Of a DNA stretch of 64,000 nt, positions 18,909 to 30,475 are shown one piece after another. How positions within the stretch are numbered: the stretch's first letter is position 1; every line of letters starts with the position of its first letter. The notes below the pieces were generated by a model. The model made no database searches. It worked only from the letters and a program-made list of their open reading frames with translations, and was not told where the DNA came from. Position numbers and translations under genes: made by a program. Origin of the DNA: an uncultured Granulosicoccus sp. (lineage in GTDB: Bacteria > Pseudomonadota > Gammaproteobacteria > Granulosicoccales > Granulosicoccaceae); assembly GCA_947499955.1 (NCBI GenBank), contig CANMQI010000006.1, forward strand, positions 372,001 through 436,000, written 5' to 3'.

Positions 18909-20405
18909 TCAGTACTTGGAGGTTGAAATTTGTTGCACGAGATTCTCTACCGAGGCGTGCATGACGCCACCGATGAGGTTCGGCCAGACGCCAATCAGCA
19001 ATACGAAGATTGCCAATATCGCCAGCATCCAGAACTCGCGGGAGTTGATGTCAGTCAGAGCTGCCACCTTGTCGTTACCGATCGGACCCATGATGACGCG
19101 CTTGACCATCCAGAGCGTATACGCAGCGCCAAGAATCAGTGTCAATGCTGCCAGGAAAGCAATCCAGAAATTGGTCTTGAAGCTGGCCAGAATGACCATG
19201 AACTCACCCACGAAACCCGAAGTGCCCGGCAAGCCGGCATTCGCCATGGCGAAGAACACCATGAAGGCAGCGAAGATCGGCATGGTGTTGATGACACCAC
19301 CGTAATCGGCAATTTCACGGCTATGAATTCGATCGTACATGACGCCGACACACAGGAACATGGCCGCCGAGATGAAACCGTGAGACACCATCTGCATGAT
19401 GGCGCCTTCAATCCCCAGAGCCACACCACTCATGTCGTCCTTTGCAATCAGACGGAAGGCAATGAAGATACCCAGAGTGACAAAACCCATGTGGGAAATC
19501 GAGGAGTAGGCAATCAGCTTCTTCATGTCACGCTGAGCCAATGCCACAAAACCGATGTAGACGACGGCTACCAGTGAAATCGCGATCATGAACGTATCCA
19601 TCTGCGAACTGGCATCCGGCGTTACCGGCAGTGAGAATCGCAGAAAACCGTAACCGCCCATCTTCAACATGATGGCTGCCAGTACGGCAGACCCGGCGGT
19701 CGGTGCTTCAACGTGCGCATCCGGTAGCCAGGTATGCACCGGCCACATGGGTATCTTGACGGCGAACGCTGCCAGAAAGGCCAGGAATATCCAGAACTGC
19801 TGATCCTTGCTCAGTGCCAGCGCATGCAGGTCGGAAATGGCGAAGGATCCACCCTGGTTGTACATGTAGATAAGCGCGATCAACATGAATACCGAACCGA
19901 GGAAGGTATACAGGAAGAACTTGACGGTCGCGTAAACCCGCCGCGGTCCGCCCCAGATACCGATGATCAGGAACATCGGAATCAAGGTAGCTTCAAAGAA
20001 GACATAGAACAGCATGGCGTCCATGGCCGAGAAGACACCGATCATCAGGCCAGTCATGATCGAGAAAGCCCCCAGATAGACCGATGGTCGATCCTTGATC
20101 ACTTCCCAGGCTGAAATCACCACGATGACGTTGATGATCGTCGTCAGGATGATCAACGGCATGGAGATACCATCGATACCCAGCGCGTAGTTGATACCGA
20201 AACTCGGCAGCCAGGCCAGTGACTCCTGAAACTGCATTGTGGCAGTACTCGAATCGAAACCGAAGTACAGCGGCAGACTCACCAGAAACGTCAGGATGGC
20301 GGCGATACCGGCCAGCTTGCGCGCCGGTCGATCGCCCACGGCAATAATCAGAAAACCCGCCAGTATGGGCAACCAGATCGTCAGACTCAGGATAGGAAAG
20401 CTCAA
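18909..20405 (-). CDS. nuoM: NADH-quinone oxidoreductase subunit M
   Basis: A 498-residue antiporter-like membrane subunit of complex I. The block MFYVFFEATLIPMFLIIGIW carries the conserved Glu of helix 5, MWPVHTWLPDAHVEAPTAGS is the family signature, and KKLIAYSSISHMG holds the central Lys. Position between nuoL (27 bp upstream) and nuoN agrees with the standard order. It acts in the inner membrane, moving protons as quinone is reduced. Confidence 0.97.
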   Translation of the reverse strand: MSFPILSLTIWLPILAGFLIIAVGDRPARKLAGIAAILTFLVSLPLYFGFDSSTATMQFQESLAWLPSFGINYALGIDGISMPLIILTTIINVIVVISAWEVIKDRPSVYLGAFSIMTGLMIGVFSAMDAMLFYVFFEATLIPMFLIIGIWGGPRRVYATVKFFLYTFLGSVFMLIALIYMYNQGGSFAISDLHALALSKDQQFWIFLAFLAAFAVKIPMWPVHTWLPDAHVEAPTAGSAVLAAIMLKMGGYGFLRFSLPVTPDASSQMDTFMIAISLVAVVYIGFVALAQRDMKKLIAYSSISHMGFVTLGIFIAFRLIAKDDMSGVALGIEGAIMQMVSHGFISAAMFLCVGVMYDRIHSREIADYGGVINTMPIFAAFMVFFAMANAGLPGTSGFVGEFMVILASFKTNFWIAFLAALTLILGAAYTLWMVKRVIMGPIGNDKVAALTDINSREFWMLAILAIFVLLIGVWPNLIGGVMHASVENLVQQISTSKY

Positions 20406-20432
20406 TGTATCGATCTCAATCGGGCGTGATAA

Positions 20433-22385
20433 TCAGACGAAAAGAAACCAGGTCAGCATGGCCAGTAATCCGAGGATCATGGCAAATGCATAGTGGAACA
20501 ACATACCGCTCTGCACATGACGGGCAAGCCCTGCAAGCAATCCGACACTGTTGGCAGCCCCGTTGACCACCGCGCCATCAATGATCTTGATGTCCCCCTT
20601 TTCCCACAACTGACGACCCAGATTGACGCTGCCACGCGCGAAAACCGCCTGGTTGAAGTCATCAAAACCGTACTTGTTTTCAAGGATACGTCGGAAGATG
20701 CCCAGCTTCGAATCCAGAAATGCCGGGATGGAAGGCGCCAGTATGTAGAACAGAAAGGCCGTGGCAACACCGATCGCCGCAATATAGACTGCCGGCGCAT
20801 GGAAGGCATGACTGATGAACTGTAGCGGACCGTGATATTCCTCGGCCAGCTCGCCCAGTACATCATGAGCCTCTGCCACGAAAATCACATCCTTGAAGTA
20901 GTCCCCATAGACCACGGCCGAGACTGCGACGAAGCCGATGATCACGGATGGGATGGCCAGCAGAATCAGTGGCCAGGTCACCACTTTCGGCGATTCCTTC
21001 GCATGCTCAGCGGTGTGCTTGTCCATGCGAGTCTCGCCATGGAACACCAGAAAGAACAAACGGAAGGAATAGAATGCCGTGACAAACACACCACCCAGCA
21101 CTGCCCAATAGGCGATACCGGCACCGGGGATGGAAGAGGCATGCACTGCCTCGATGATGATGTCCTTCGAGTAGAAACCGGCAAACCCGGGAAAGCCGAT
21201 CAGCGCCAATGAGCCAATCAATGACGTCCAGTAGGTAATGGGCATGATCTTGCGCAGACCGCCCATCTTGCGTATGTCCTGCTCATGATGCAGCGCGATG
21301 ATGACCGAGCCTGCAGCAAGGAACAACAGCGCCTTGAAGAAGGCATGTGTCATCAGGTGGAACATGGCTGCCGAATAGGCGGACACACCCAGCGCAACCG
21401 TCATGTAGCCCAGCTGCGACAGCGTGGAGTACGCCACGACACGCTTGATATCGTTCTGCACCATGCCGATCAGGCCCATGAAGAACGCGGTGAAGGCACC
21501 GATGATGAGAATGAAGCTGAGAGCGGTTTCAGACAGTTCGAACAGTGGTGACATGCGTGACACCATGAAGATACCGGCCGTGACCATCGTCGCGGCGTGA
21601 ATCAATGCCGAGATGGGGGTCGGACCTTCCATGGAATCGGGAAGCCATACATGCAACGGCGCCTGTGCCGACTTTCCCATGGCACCGATGAACAACAGGA
21701 TGCACAGGACGGTCAGCACTTCCCATTCGGCATTGCCCACGATATTCATGGTCTGCCCGACCAGGCCCGGCGCTGCAGCAAATGCGTCGGTGTACGCCAG
21801 ACTGTCGGTGTACATGACGATACCGGCGATACCCAGAACGAATCCGAAGTCACCGACACGATTGACCAGAAAGGCCTTCATATTGGCAAAGATCGCGGTT
21901 TCCTTCTTGTAGTAGAAGCCGATCAGCAGATAGGACACAGTACCCACCGCTTCCCAGCCGAAGAACAGCTGCAGGAAGTTGTTGGACATGACCAGCATGA
22001 GCATGGAAAAGGTAAACAGCGAGATGTAGCAGAAGAAGCGCTGATAGCCGTCGTCATCATGCATGTAGCCAATGGTATAGATGTGCACCATCAGGGAAAC
22101 GAAGTTGACGACCAGCAACATCATTACAGTCAGATTGTCGACCAGAAAGCCGACCTCGAAGCGGATGTTCCCGCTTACCAACCAGGTGTAGAGCGTCTCG
22201 TTGAAGGGCGCTGCATTGCCAATGACAACATGAAAGAAGGCATAGCAAGACAACAGCAGGGAAAATGCTACCCCGGCAATTGTCACGCGGTGCGCATTGT
22301 CACGGCCGATACGCCGACCAAACAGGCCGGTGACGATAGCAGCGAGTAGCGGTGCCAGCGGAATGAGTGTGTAGAGTAGCTTCAC
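20433..22385 (-). CDS. nuoL: NADH-quinone oxidoreductase subunit L
   Basis: A 650-residue distal antiporter-like subunit of complex I. The signature HVWLPDSMEGPTPISALIHA and the block FFGWEAVGTVSYLLIGFYY are clear, and the long C-terminal part contains the lateral amphipathic helix region of this subunit before a last membrane helix at the extreme end. It lies 5 bp after nuoK, so coupled translation is likely. Length is slightly greater than in E. coli (613). Confidence 0.97.
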   Translation of the reverse strand: MKLLYTLIPLAPLLAAIVTGLFGRRIGRDNAHRVTIAGVAFSLLLSCYAFFHVVIGNAAPFNETLYTWLVSGNIRFEVGFLVDNLTVMMLLVVNFVSLMVHIYTIGYMHDDDGYQRFFCYISLFTFSMLMLVMSNNFLQLFFGWEAVGTVSYLLIGFYYKKETAIFANMKAFLVNRVGDFGFVLGIAGIVMYTDSLAYTDAFAAAPGLVGQTMNIVGNAEWEVLTVLCILLFIGAMGKSAQAPLHVWLPDSMEGPTPISALIHAATMVTAGIFMVSRMSPLFELSETALSFILIIGAFTAFFMGLIGMVQNDIKRVVAYSTLSQLGYMTVALGVSAYSAAMFHLMTHAFFKALLFLAAGSVIIALHHEQDIRKMGGLRKIMPITYWTSLIGSLALIGFPGFAGFYSKDIIIEAVHASSIPGAGIAYWAVLGGVFVTAFYSFRLFFLVFHGETRMDKHTAEHAKESPKVVTWPLILLAIPSVIIGFVAVSAVVYGDYFKDVIFVAEAHDVLGELAEEYHGPLQFISHAFHAPAVYIAAIGVATAFLFYILAPSIPAFLDSKLGIFRRILENKYGFDDFNQAVFARGSVNLGRQLWEKGDIKIIDGAVVNGAANSVGLLAGLARHVQSGMLFHYAFAMILGLLAMLTWFLFV

Positions 22386-22390
22386 GTTGG

Positions 22391-22696
22391 CTAGCCTTTG
22401 AGTGCGTCGAGATCGGCAACGTTGATGGTGGAGCGATTACGGAACAACACCACCAGTATGGCCAGCCCGATGGCTGCCTCTGCCGCTGCAACGGTCAGGA
22501 TGAAGAAGACGAAGATCTGGCCGGCACCATCGCCCAGAAAATGGGAGAAGGCTACAAAGTTCATGTTTACCGACAGCAACATCAGCTCGATGCACATCAG
22601 CAGAATGATCACGTTCTTGCGGTTGAGAAAGATGCCAACCACGCTCAGGCAGAACAGCACGGCGCCAAGGGCCAGATAATGAGACAGTGAAATCAT
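22391..22696 (-). CDS. nuoK: NADH-quinone oxidoreductase subunit K
   Basis: A 101-residue subunit with three membrane helices. Conserved glutamates of the proton path lie in [13 protein letters not shown] and [12 protein letters not shown], as in E. coli NuoK. It starts 16 bp after the nuoJ stop and ends 5 bp before nuoL. Confidence 0.97.
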   Translation of the reverse strand: MISLSHYLALGAVLFCLSVVGIFLNRKNVIILLMCIELMLLSVNMNFVAFSHFLGDGAGQIFVFFILTVAAAEAAIGLAILVVLFRNRSTINVADLDALKG

Positions 22697-22712
22697 GATG
22701 TCTGTATGGGCC

Positions 22713-23324
22713 TCAGGATGAACGCTTTTCGGCAGGCATCTGTACCACTCGCAGACGATCCTGCTTGCGAACTTCTACCTGGCGTGAAGGAGACTGATAC
22801 TTGGTGTTCGGCCGTCGACGCATGGTCAGCGCGATAGCCGCAACGATGGCGACCAGCAGAATGATGGCCGCGATCTCGAACTGGAACAGATACTCGCTAT
22901 AGAGTAATTGCCCCAGAGTCTCCGTGTTGCTCAACGCGTCGGCACTCGCACGCTCGGGGACCGGAAATTGCGCCGACTTGAAATACTTCTGTGTGATCAG
23001 GAAAACCATTTCAACCAGCATGATCACCCCGACCAGAATACCCACCGGCAGGTACTGCACGAAGCCTTCACGCAGGGGTTCAACGTTGACGTCCAGCATC
23101 ATGACCACGAACAGGAACAGCACCATGACCGCACCAACGTATACCAGTACCAGGGTGATGGCGAGGAATTCCGCTTCCAGCAACAGCCAGATGGCCGAGC
23201 AGGTAAAGAAGGTGAGTACCAGAAACATGGCAGCATGCACCGGGTTGCGCGCCGTGATGACCCGCGCCGCCGCGAACACCATGACGGCCGCAAACAGATA
23301 GAAAATGAACAGTTCAAAAGTCAC
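22713..23324 (-). CDS. nuoJ: NADH-quinone oxidoreductase subunit J
   Basis: A 203-residue membrane subunit with about five helices; the block [21 protein letters not shown] with the conserved Tyr and the helix-3 pi-bulge is seen. I choose the GTG at 23324 because AGGAAGG lies about eight bases upstream and the protein then starts [11 protein letters not shown] as in homologues; the open frame extends ten codons further to a TTG without support. A basic cytoplasmic tail (about 40 residues, with [10 protein letters not shown] and KQDRLRV) is present. It lies 73 bp after nuoI. Confidence 0.95.
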   Translation of the reverse strand: MTFELFIFYLFAAVMVFAAARVITARNPVHAAMFLVLTFFTCSAIWLLLEAEFLAITLVLVYVGAVMVLFLFVVMMLDVNVEPLREGFVQYLPVGILVGVIMLVEMVFLITQKYFKSAQFPVPERASADALSNTETLGQLLYSEYLFQFEIAAIILLVAIVAAIALTMRRRPNTKYQSPSRQVEVRKQDRLRVVQMPAEKRSS

Positions 23325-23397
23325 TGGATTGATCCTTCCTGTCGGTTTGCGCAATTCGCATTTGCGCAGGCACTATTGAGGCGTGAGTGACGGCGCA

Positions 23398-23889
23398 TCA
23401 GCGGAACGCGGCGTCCGCAGCCCGGTCAGCGGCTATCTGGGCTTCGTACTTGTCGCCGATGGCCAGCAGCTTGTCCTTGGTCATGATCTGCTCGCCCCTG
23501 TTTTCGAAATGGTATTCGAATATTCGCGTCTCGACGATTGAATCGACCGGACAGGCTTCTTCGCAGAAACCGCAGAAGATGCATTTGAACAGATCGATAT
23601 CATAACGTGAGGTGCGACGAGTGCCGTCTTCACGCTGTTCGGAATCGATGGTGATGGCCAGTGCCGGGCAGACAGCCTCACACAATTTGCAGGCGATGCA
23701 ACGCTCTTCGCCGTTCGGATAACGACGCAGTGCATGCAGACCGCGGAAACGATGCGACTGAGGCGTTTTCTCTTCCGGATACTGAATGGTGATGTTGCCG
23801 GATACAAAATACTTGCCCGTCAGGCTGAGTCCCTTGAGAAGCTCCCACAAGGTAAAGCTCTTGATGTACTTGCTGATTTGTCCTGTCAT
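23398..23889 (-). CDS. nuoI: NADH-quinone oxidoreductase subunit I
   Basis: A 163-residue ferredoxin-like subunit carrying two [4Fe-4S] clusters (N6a, N6b). The cluster motifs [12 protein letters not shown] and [12 protein letters not shown] are complete. An N-terminal amphipathic segment binds it to the membrane arm. It passes electrons from NuoG to NuoB. The gene is 15 bp after nuoH. Confidence 0.97.
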   Translation of the reverse strand: MTGQISKYIKSFTLWELLKGLSLTGKYFVSGNITIQYPEEKTPQSHRFRGLHALRRYPNGEERCIACKLCEAVCPALAITIDSEQREDGTRRTSRYDIDLFKCIFCGFCEEACPVDSIVETRIFEYHFENRGEQIMTKDKLLAIGDKYEAQIAADRAADAAFR

Positions 23890-23904
23890 GTCTGCTGCTC
23901 GCCT

Positions 23905-24921
23905 CTATAGACCGCCGGAACGCACAGTGCTGAACCACGGACCCACTTCGAAGTAGATGGCAAAGCCGATCACGGCGATCCACACGATGGTCACGGGAAT
24001 GAATACCTTCCAGCCCAGACGCATGATCTGGTCATAGCGATAGCGCGGAAAGGTAGCACGCAACCAGAGAAACACGAACAGCATGGCTGCGGTCTTGATC
24101 AGAAACCAGTGAATACCATCGCCCCATCCATCGATGGGTGACATCCAGCCGCCCAGAAACAGAATGGCAGTCAGCGCGGCAATCATGATCATGTTGGCGT
24201 ATTCGGCCAGAAAGAACAGCGCAAAACCGAAACCGGAATAGTCGACGTGAAAACCGGCCACGATTTCCGACTCACCTTCGGCCACATCAAACGGCGCCCG
24301 GTTGGTTTCAGCGACACCCGAGATGAAGTACACGATCGCCAGCGGAAACAAGGGAAACAGATACCAGTTGAAGAATCCGCCACTCTGCGCGCGGACGATA
24401 TCGCCCAGATTCAGGCTGCCGGACATCATCAGTACACCGATGAGCGCGAAGCCCATGGCGATTTCGTAGGCAACGATCTGCGCTGCCGAACGCATCGCGC
24501 CCAGAAACGCATACTTCGAGTTGGACGCCCAGCCGGCCAGAATGACGCCGTACACCCCCAGCGAGGTCATGGCCAGTACGTAGATCAGACCTGCATTGAT
24601 GTCTGCCACCTGCCAACCATCGGCAAACGGGATAACGGCCCAGGCTGCCAGCGCCGGTGCCAGCGACAGTATCGGTGCGGTGAGAAACAGAAACCGCGAT
24701 GCATTGGTTGGAATGATGATTTCCTTGCAAAGCAGCTTGAAGACGTCGGCAAACGGTTGCCCCAGGCCCTTGAAACCAACGCGATTGGGACCTACTCGAA
24801 CCTGCATGGAACCTATGACCTTGCGCTCGGCAAGTGTCAGATAGGCCACGCAGAGGATCAGTGGTACCAAGACAATGACGATCTTGACCAGCGACCAGAC
24901 TGTGAGGATCAGTGCATCCAT
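23905..24921 (-). CDS. nuoH: NADH-quinone oxidoreductase subunit H
   Basis: A 338-residue membrane subunit that forms part of the quinone chamber. Signature blocks are [20 protein letters not shown] and the acidic loop [21 protein letters not shown], both intact. Its ATG shares one base with the nuoG TGA (24921), so translation is coupled. The gene sits in the standard place between nuoG and nuoI. Confidence 0.97.
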   Translation of the reverse strand: MDALILTVWSLVKIVIVLVPLILCVAYLTLAERKVIGSMQVRVGPNRVGFKGLGQPFADVFKLLCKEIIIPTNASRFLFLTAPILSLAPALAAWAVIPFADGWQVADINAGLIYVLAMTSLGVYGVILAGWASNSKYAFLGAMRSAAQIVAYEIAMGFALIGVLMMSGSLNLGDIVRAQSGGFFNWYLFPLFPLAIVYFISGVAETNRAPFDVAEGESEIVAGFHVDYSGFGFALFFLAEYANMIMIAALTAILFLGGWMSPIDGWGDGIHWFLIKTAAMLFVFLWLRATFPRYRYDQIMRLGWKVFIPVTIVWIAVIGFAIYFEVGPWFSTVRSGGL

Positions 24922-27272
24922 CAGACTTTACTCACCTCGATAGCGCCAAAAAGCTCACCCAGAGCGGCGGTCTCGGGCAATCCGGTTGGTACCCAGACAC
25001 AACCGTCGGGCACGTTATTGTCGAGTTTGACCGGCAGTGTCACCGCCGAACCGTTCTGCCGGACACTGACCGTATCGCCATCGCCAAGCGAGAGTTTCTG
25101 CGCAACGGCGTTTGCCATCGTTGCAAACGCCTGCTTGCCGTCGAGCGACTTTTGCAGCGGTTGCGATCGTCGCACGACAGGGTCCGTTGCATAAATCGGT
25201 GTCTCCCCCGCCCTGAGCAAGTCGGCTTCACGTGCTGCCGCAAAGGCCGGAGCTGACGAAAAGTCCGTCAGGTTGCCCAGTTGAATACCACCACAACTGG
25301 CTTGCAATTCCCGCGTGATGTCTTCCGGGCTGTTGTACTCGAAACCGTCGAGCTCAAGCTCTGACGCCAATACCCGGAAGATCTTCCAGGCAGGACGTGC
25401 ATCACCCGGCGGATTGGTAGCCCCGCGGGTACTCTGCCAGTTGCCAGTCGCATTGACGTAGGTACCGAATGTCTCGGTAAAGGTCGCCGCTGGCAACACG
25501 ACATCCGCCACCTGCTTCAGCCCATCCGACAGATAAGCCGAGATGGCAACAACCCCATTGCTTGCCTGCAGAGCCTTTACGGCCTGGGCCGGGTTGGCGG
25601 CATCAAGTTCGGGTTCAACCCCGACAAGCAGATAGGACTGCAAGGATTCATCGAGCATCTGCGTGGCATTCAGGCCACGGCCATTGCCCTGCACGGCCTT
25701 GCCGCCGGCTCCGCGATGAGGTACCGCGCCTGCCAGCCAGGCACCTGCCGTATTGGCACGCTCCGGCAGCATGGCCAGTGTGGCTCCTGTGGCTTTGGCC
25801 AGCGCGTTCGCCAGAAACTGCAATTGAGCGTAATCCGGGTGCTGTACCGAGATGTTGCCCAGAAAGACGGCCGCCCGCTCGCCATTCTGAAGGGCATCGG
25901 CAATACGCTGATGCCGCTCTTCAGACTCGATGGATGGCACATCCTGCATGGCCGAGACGTCAGCACCTGCCGCTTTCGCCACGGCGTAAAGCTCGGTCAC
26001 CATTCGATCAAATCGCGTGGCAATGTTCTCGGCTGCATCGAAATGCAGCGGAAAATGACGCGGATTGATGAAGCTGATGGAGGCGCCCTTGAGGGCTGAC
26101 TTGCGTAATCGCAAAGCCGCGATGGGCTGATCCTTTCGAATGTTGGAGCCGATCAGCAATGCGGCATCGAGCGTTTCCAGGTCGTTGAGTCCCATTCCCA
26201 GCCAGGGCATGACAGGCGCTGCATCCTCGGCACTGAAATCCGCTTGACCCAGGCGATGATCAACGTTGTTGCTGCCCAGCGCTCTACCCAGTTTCTGCGA
26301 CAGGTATAGCTCTTCCAATGTATTGTTGGCAGACGTCAGCACTCCCAGAGAATCGGACTTGAGTTTTGCTGCCGCTGCGCTCAGTGCTGTCGACCAGTCA
26401 GTCGCCTGCAATTCACCATCGACCCGAATCATCGGAGCAGTCACACGCTCGGCGCTGGTCAATCCCTGGTAACTGAAACGATCACGGTCGGCGATCCAGA
26501 CTTCATTGATGGATTCATTATCCCGCGGTACCACGCGATTGACGGTCGAACCATCCATGTGGATGAAGATGTTGGAGCCCACTGAATCGTGAGGTGATAC
26601 GCCGGGCTGTTGCGACAACTCCCAGGCGCGTGCAGTGAAGCGCGATGGGCGGGCGGTCAACGCCCCTACCGGACAGATATCGATGACGTTGCCAGACACT
26701 TCCGAGACAACCGACTTCTCGATGTAGGTACCAATGCGCACGTTCTCGCCCCGCCCGGTAGCACCCAGTTCACGGATGCCGGCTATTTCTTCCCCGAATC
26801 TGACACATCGCGTGCAGTGAATGCAGCGGGTCATTTCGGTCGCAATCAGAGGACCGATGTACTTGTCGAACACCACGCGCTTGCCTTCTGTGTACTGCGA
26901 GGCTCCGTTGCCATATCCCATGGCCACATCCTGCAGCTCACACTCACCACCCTGGTCACATATGGGGCAATCCAGCGGATGGTTGATCAGCAGGAATTCC
27001 ATGGTGCCCTTCTGGGCATCACGTGCAACCCTGGAATCCGTATGCACCACCATGTCCGGCATGCAGGGGGTCGCACAGGCCGGTAGTGGCTTGGGCGCCT
27101 TTTCCACTTCCACCAGGCACATGCGGCAATTGGCCGCGACCGAAAGCTTCTTGTGATAGCAGAAACGTGGCACATCGATGCCCGCGGCATCCGTGACCTC
27201 GATCAGCATCTGCCCGCGCTTCGCCGTCAGCGGTGTTCCGTCAACGGTTATCTGGATTGTGTCGTCACTCAT
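24921..27272 (-). CDS. nuoG: NADH-quinone oxidoreductase subunit G
   Basis: A 783-residue peripheral subunit. The N-terminal [2Fe-2S] ligands ([15 protein letters not shown] and the later Cys), the His-Cys3 motif ([14 protein letters not shown]) and the [4Fe-4S] motif ([10 protein letters not shown] with a distant CPVGAL) are visible within the first 210 residues. The rest is a molybdopterin-oxidoreductase-like domain without catalytic cofactor, as in other complex I. The extra N7 cluster motif is not evident. The stop overlaps the nuoH start by one base. Confidence 0.97.
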   Translation of the reverse strand: MSDDTIQITVDGTPLTAKRGQMLIEVTDAAGIDVPRFCYHKKLSVAANCRMCLVEVEKAPKPLPACATPCMPDMVVHTDSRVARDAQKGTMEFLLINHPLDCPICDQGGECELQDVAMGYGNGASQYTEGKRVVFDKYIGPLIATEMTRCIHCTRCVRFGEEIAGIRELGATGRGENVRIGTYIEKSVVSEVSGNVIDICPVGALTARPSRFTARAWELSQQPGVSPHDSVGSNIFIHMDGSTVNRVVPRDNESINEVWIADRDRFSYQGLTSAERVTAPMIRVDGELQATDWSTALSAAAAKLKSDSLGVLTSANNTLEELYLSQKLGRALGSNNVDHRLGQADFSAEDAAPVMPWLGMGLNDLETLDAALLIGSNIRKDQPIAALRLRKSALKGASISFINPRHFPLHFDAAENIATRFDRMVTELYAVAKAAGADVSAMQDVPSIESEERHQRIADALQNGERAAVFLGNISVQHPDYAQLQFLANALAKATGATLAMLPERANTAGAWLAGAVPHRGAGGKAVQGNGRGLNATQMLDESLQSYLLVGVEPELDAANPAQAVKALQASNGVVAISAYLSDGLKQVADVVLPAATFTETFGTYVNATGNWQSTRGATNPPGDARPAWKIFRVLASELELDGFEYNSPEDITRELQASCGGIQLGNLTDFSSAPAFAAAREADLLRAGETPIYATDPVVRRSQPLQKSLDGKQAFATMANAVAQKLSLGDGDTVSVRQNGSAVTLPVKLDNNVPDGCVWVPTGLPETAALGELFGAIEVSKV

Positions 27273-27319
27273 TTACGCTGTTTCGTCGGGATAACACGAG
27301 GGGCCTGAAGTCAATCAGA

Positions 27320-28645
27320 TCAGGCAACTGCGCCCAGTTTCTCGGACACGATGCTGCGTCCGTTCTGGATGTAATATTCAAACTCGTGACGATAATGCTT
27401 CACGAAGCTCTGCACTGGCATGGCAGCCGCATCGCCCAGCGCACAGATAGTGCGTCCGGCAATCTTGCCTGCCACGTCCTCAAGTTTTTCGATGTCTTCA
27501 GGCAAGCCCCTGCCCTCGACAATTCGAGTCAGCATGCGATACAACCAGCCGGTGCCTTCACGACACGGCGTACATTGTCCACAGCTCTCGGAGTAATAGA
27601 AGCGCGAGATCCGTCGCAGCGCCATCACCATATCGGTCGTTTCGTTCATCACGATGACTGCCCCCGAACCCAGCATGGAACCGCCGACCTTGGAGATCGA
27701 GTCGTAATCCATATTGATGTCCATCATGGTGTCACCGGGTACGACAGGTACCGATGAACCACCTGGTATGACAGCCTTCAGCGGGATACCATCCTTCATG
27801 CCGCCGCACAATTCCAGCAAGGTGGCGAAGGGCGTTCCGAGATTGATCTCGAAATTACCGGGCTGGGCAATATGACCGGATACCGAAAAACATTTCTGAC
27901 CACCGGCAGTTTCAATGCCCATGTTCTTGAACCATTCAGCACCGTTGCGAATGATAGCCGGAACACTGGCAACCGATTCGGTATTGTTGATGGTGGTCGG
28001 GCGTCCGTACAAACCGAAGCCTGCCGGGAATGGTGGTTTGAATCGTGGTTGACCCTTCTTGCCTTCCAGCGATTCGAGCAAGGCCGTTTCCTCACCACAG
28101 ATGTAGGCACCGGCACCCAGCGTACCGATCACTTCGATATCGGTACCTGTACCTCGGATATCCTTGCCAGCCCAACCATGACTGTAGGCATCCTTGATGG
28201 CCTGCATGAAATTGCGGTAGACCTGATCCATGAATTCGCCGCGCATGTAGTTGTAGCTGACCGAAGCACGGATGGCGTAGCTACCGATCAGCATGCCTTC
28301 TACCAGAGCATGCGGATTGAACCGAATGAGGTCACGATCCTTGCAGGTACCCGGCTCGGATTCATCGGAGTTGATGACAAAGTAACTCTGTCCGCCGCTC
28401 TTCGGCATGAAACTCCATTTGAGGCCTGTTGGAAATCCCGCACCACCCCGACCACGCAGCCCCGAGTCCTTGACGATCTGTACGACATCGTCAGGCGACA
28501 GCTTTTCATCGAGAATCTTCTGCCATGCCTGATAACCGCCGATTTTCAGGTAGTTTTCATACGTCCACGGCTCATCGAACTGCAGGGTGGTATAGCAAAC
28601 CTGGTTCATCGGCGCCAGGGACGCAGGTATCTGTCGGTCGCTCAT
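27320..28645 (-). CDS. nuoF: NADH-quinone oxidoreductase subunit F
   Basis: A 441-residue subunit that binds NADH and FMN and carries cluster N3. The glycine-rich nucleotide motif GRGGAGFPTGLKW lies near residue 65, the second binding block GAGAYICGEETALLESLEG near 180, and the [4Fe-4S] motif ESCGQCTPCREG near 354. It is the electron entry point of complex I. It lies 33 bp after nuoE and 47 bp before nuoG. Confidence 0.97.
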   Translation of the reverse strand: MSDRQIPASLAPMNQVCYTTLQFDEPWTYENYLKIGGYQAWQKILDEKLSPDDVVQIVKDSGLRGRGGAGFPTGLKWSFMPKSGGQSYFVINSDESEPGTCKDRDLIRFNPHALVEGMLIGSYAIRASVSYNYMRGEFMDQVYRNFMQAIKDAYSHGWAGKDIRGTGTDIEVIGTLGAGAYICGEETALLESLEGKKGQPRFKPPFPAGFGLYGRPTTINNTESVASVPAIIRNGAEWFKNMGIETAGGQKCFSVSGHIAQPGNFEINLGTPFATLLELCGGMKDGIPLKAVIPGGSSVPVVPGDTMMDINMDYDSISKVGGSMLGSGAVIVMNETTDMVMALRRISRFYYSESCGQCTPCREGTGWLYRMLTRIVEGRGLPEDIEKLEDVAGKIAGRTICALGDAAAMPVQSFVKHYRHEFEYYIQNGRSIVSEKLGAVA

Positions 28646-28678
28646 CGAGTTTTCCCGTTCTCCTGTTCGTCGCAGTTA

Positions 28679-29200
28679 TCAGTCAAGCGCATCCAGAATC
28701 TCATCCACTTTTTCTGGCGTGAGCTGGGTGTGATAGACGTGATCCACCTGCATCATGGGCCCACCGGCGCAGGCAGCCAGACATTCCTCTTCCACCTTCA
28801 GGTAGATTCGGCCATCTTCGGTTGAATCACCCAATTTGATACCGTACTTGTTCTCTACATGATCGACGATAGTGTCAGAGCCCATCAGCATGCAGCTGAT
28901 GTTGGTGCAGATAGCCACACAATGACGACCCACCGGTCTGGTCTCGAACATGGAATAGAAACTGGCGACCTCATAGACCGCTATGGGCGGCATATCGAGC
29001 TTGGCAGCCACGGCGTCCATCAGTTCGGTCGACAGCCAGCCCTGGTTCTGATGCTGAGCAATGCTCAGTGCAGCCAGTACCGCGCTCTGCTTTCTATCTT
29101 CCGGATAACGCGACATCCACTCTTCGATTTCATGAATCGAATGTTCATTCAGCACCGTTTCCGGAGCAGGAAGATGAACGTCAGCAGGTACAGAACTCAT
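28679..29200 (-). CDS. nuoE: NADH-quinone oxidoreductase subunit E
   Basis: A 173-residue thioredoxin-like subunit with a [2Fe-2S] cluster (N1a). The four ligands are in CTNISCML and ECLAACAGGP. It sits next to NuoF in the NADH-oxidising module. The gene is 21 bp after nuoD. Confidence 0.97.
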   Translation of the reverse strand: MSSVPADVHLPAPETVLNEHSIHEIEEWMSRYPEDRKQSAVLAALSIAQHQNQGWLSTELMDAVAAKLDMPPIAVYEVASFYSMFETRPVGRHCVAICTNISCMLMGSDTIVDHVENKYGIKLGDSTEDGRIYLKVEEECLAACAGGPMMQVDHVYHTQLTPEKVDEILDALD

Positions 29201-29221
29201 GAATTTTCTCCGGCAAACACG

Positions 29222-30475
29222 CTAGCGGTCTATCTCACCGAAAACGATATCCTGGGTACCGATCAGGGCCACCACATCCGACAGCATGTGCCCCCGGGCC
29301 ATTTCGTCGAGCGATGCCAGATGTGGAAAACCCGGTGCCCTGACTTTCAGACGATACGGTTTGTTGGCACCGTCGGAGACGAGAAAGCAGCCGAATTCTC
29401 CCTTGGGATGCTCCACCGCTGCATAGGCTTCACCCTCGGGCAAACAGAATCCTTCGGTGAACAGCTTGAAGTGATGGATCAACGATTCCATGTCGCCCTT
29501 CATGTCACCACGTCGTGGAGGTGCGATCTTGTGATCTTCTGTCAGAACCGGACCTTCATTGGCTCGCAACCAGTCAACACACTGCTTGATGATGCGATTG
29601 CTCTGGCGCATTTCCTCTACCCGTACCAGGTAGCGGTCATAGCTGTCGCCATTGGTGCCAACGGGGATATCGAAGTCCACCTGGTCATAGACTTCATAGG
29701 GCTGCTTCTTCCGCAAATCCCATTCGATGCCGGAACCGCGCAGCATCGGACCGGTGAACCCCAGTTGCAATGCGCGCTCGGGTGAGACCACACCGATGCC
29801 GACCGTACGCTGCTTCCAGATACGATTGTCAGTCAACAGCGTTTCGTATTCGTCGACGTATTTCGGAAATCGCTGGGTAAAGTCATCAATGAAATCCAGC
29901 ATACTGCCCTGTCGGGTCTCATTGAGCTTGGCTGCCGCTGATTTGCTGGTGAATCGCGACGCTTCGTATTGCGGCATGCGATCAGGCAGATCACGGGCTA
30001 CACCGCCCGGTCGGTAATAGGTGGCATGCATGCGCGCACCGGATACCGCTTCGTAGCAATCCATCAGATCTTCCCGCTCGCGAAAGCAGTAAAGAAAGAC
30101 GGTCATGGCGCCAATATCAAGACCGTGCGCACCCAGCCACATGAGGTGATTCAGGATACGGGTGATCTCGTCAAACATGACGCGGATGTACTGGGCACGC
30201 AACGGCACCTCGACACCCAGCAGTTTCTCGATGGCCAGAACATAACCATGCTCGTTGCACATCATGGAAACATAGTCCAGCCGGTCCATGTAACCGATGC
30301 TCTGGTTATACGGTTTGGACTCGGCCAGCTTTTCCGTGCCGCGATGCAACAGACCGATATGCGGATCGGCACGTTCGACGACCTCGCCGTCCATCTCCAG
30401 CACCAACCGCAGTACCCCGTGGGCTGCAGGGTGCTGCGGACCGAAGTTCAGCGTGTAGTTGCGTATCTCAGGCAT
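29222..30475 (-). CDS. nuoD: NADH-quinone oxidoreductase subunit D
   Basis: A 417-residue subunit related to hydrogenase large subunits, lining the quinone site with NuoB. The start block [18 protein letters not shown], the text [14 protein letters not shown] and the C-terminal end DIVFGEIDR are typical. ATG 30475 is chosen because homologues begin [12 protein letters not shown]; it overlaps the nuoC end by 8 bp. It is a separate gene, not fused to nuoC as in E. coli. Confidence 0.97.
   Translation of the reverse strand: MPEIRNYTLNFGPQHPAAHGVLRLVLEMDGEVVERADPHIGLLHRGTEKLAESKPYNQSIGYMDRLDYVSMMCNEHGYVLAIEKLLGVEVPLRAQYIRVMFDEITRILNHLMWLGAHGLDIGAMTVFLYCFREREDLMDCYEAVSGARMHATYYRPGGVARDLPDRMPQYEASRFTSKSAAAKLNETRQGSMLDFIDDFTQRFPKYVDEYETLLTDNRIWKQRTVGIGVVSPERALQLGFTGPMLRGSGIEWDLRKKQPYEVYDQVDFDIPVGTNGDSYDRYLVRVEEMRQSNRIIKQCVDWLRANEGPVLTEDHKIAPPRRGDMKGDMESLIHHFKLFTEGFCLPEGEAYAAVEHPKGEFGCFLVSDGANKPYRLKVRAPGFPHLASLDEMARGHMLSDVVALIGTQDIVFGEIDR

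Noticed and set aside
21597-22349. Open frame of 250 codons on the plus strand, His/Asp/Gln-rich
   Set aside because: Antisense to nuoL; composition is the reverse complement of membrane-helix codons.
24247-25194. Open frame of 315 codons on the plus strand
   Set aside because: Antisense to nuoH and nuoG; no family features and no ribosome site.
27872-28825. Open frame of 317 codons on the plus strand
   Set aside because: Antisense to nuoF/nuoE, both clearly coding; Asp/His-rich composition is that of a mirror frame.
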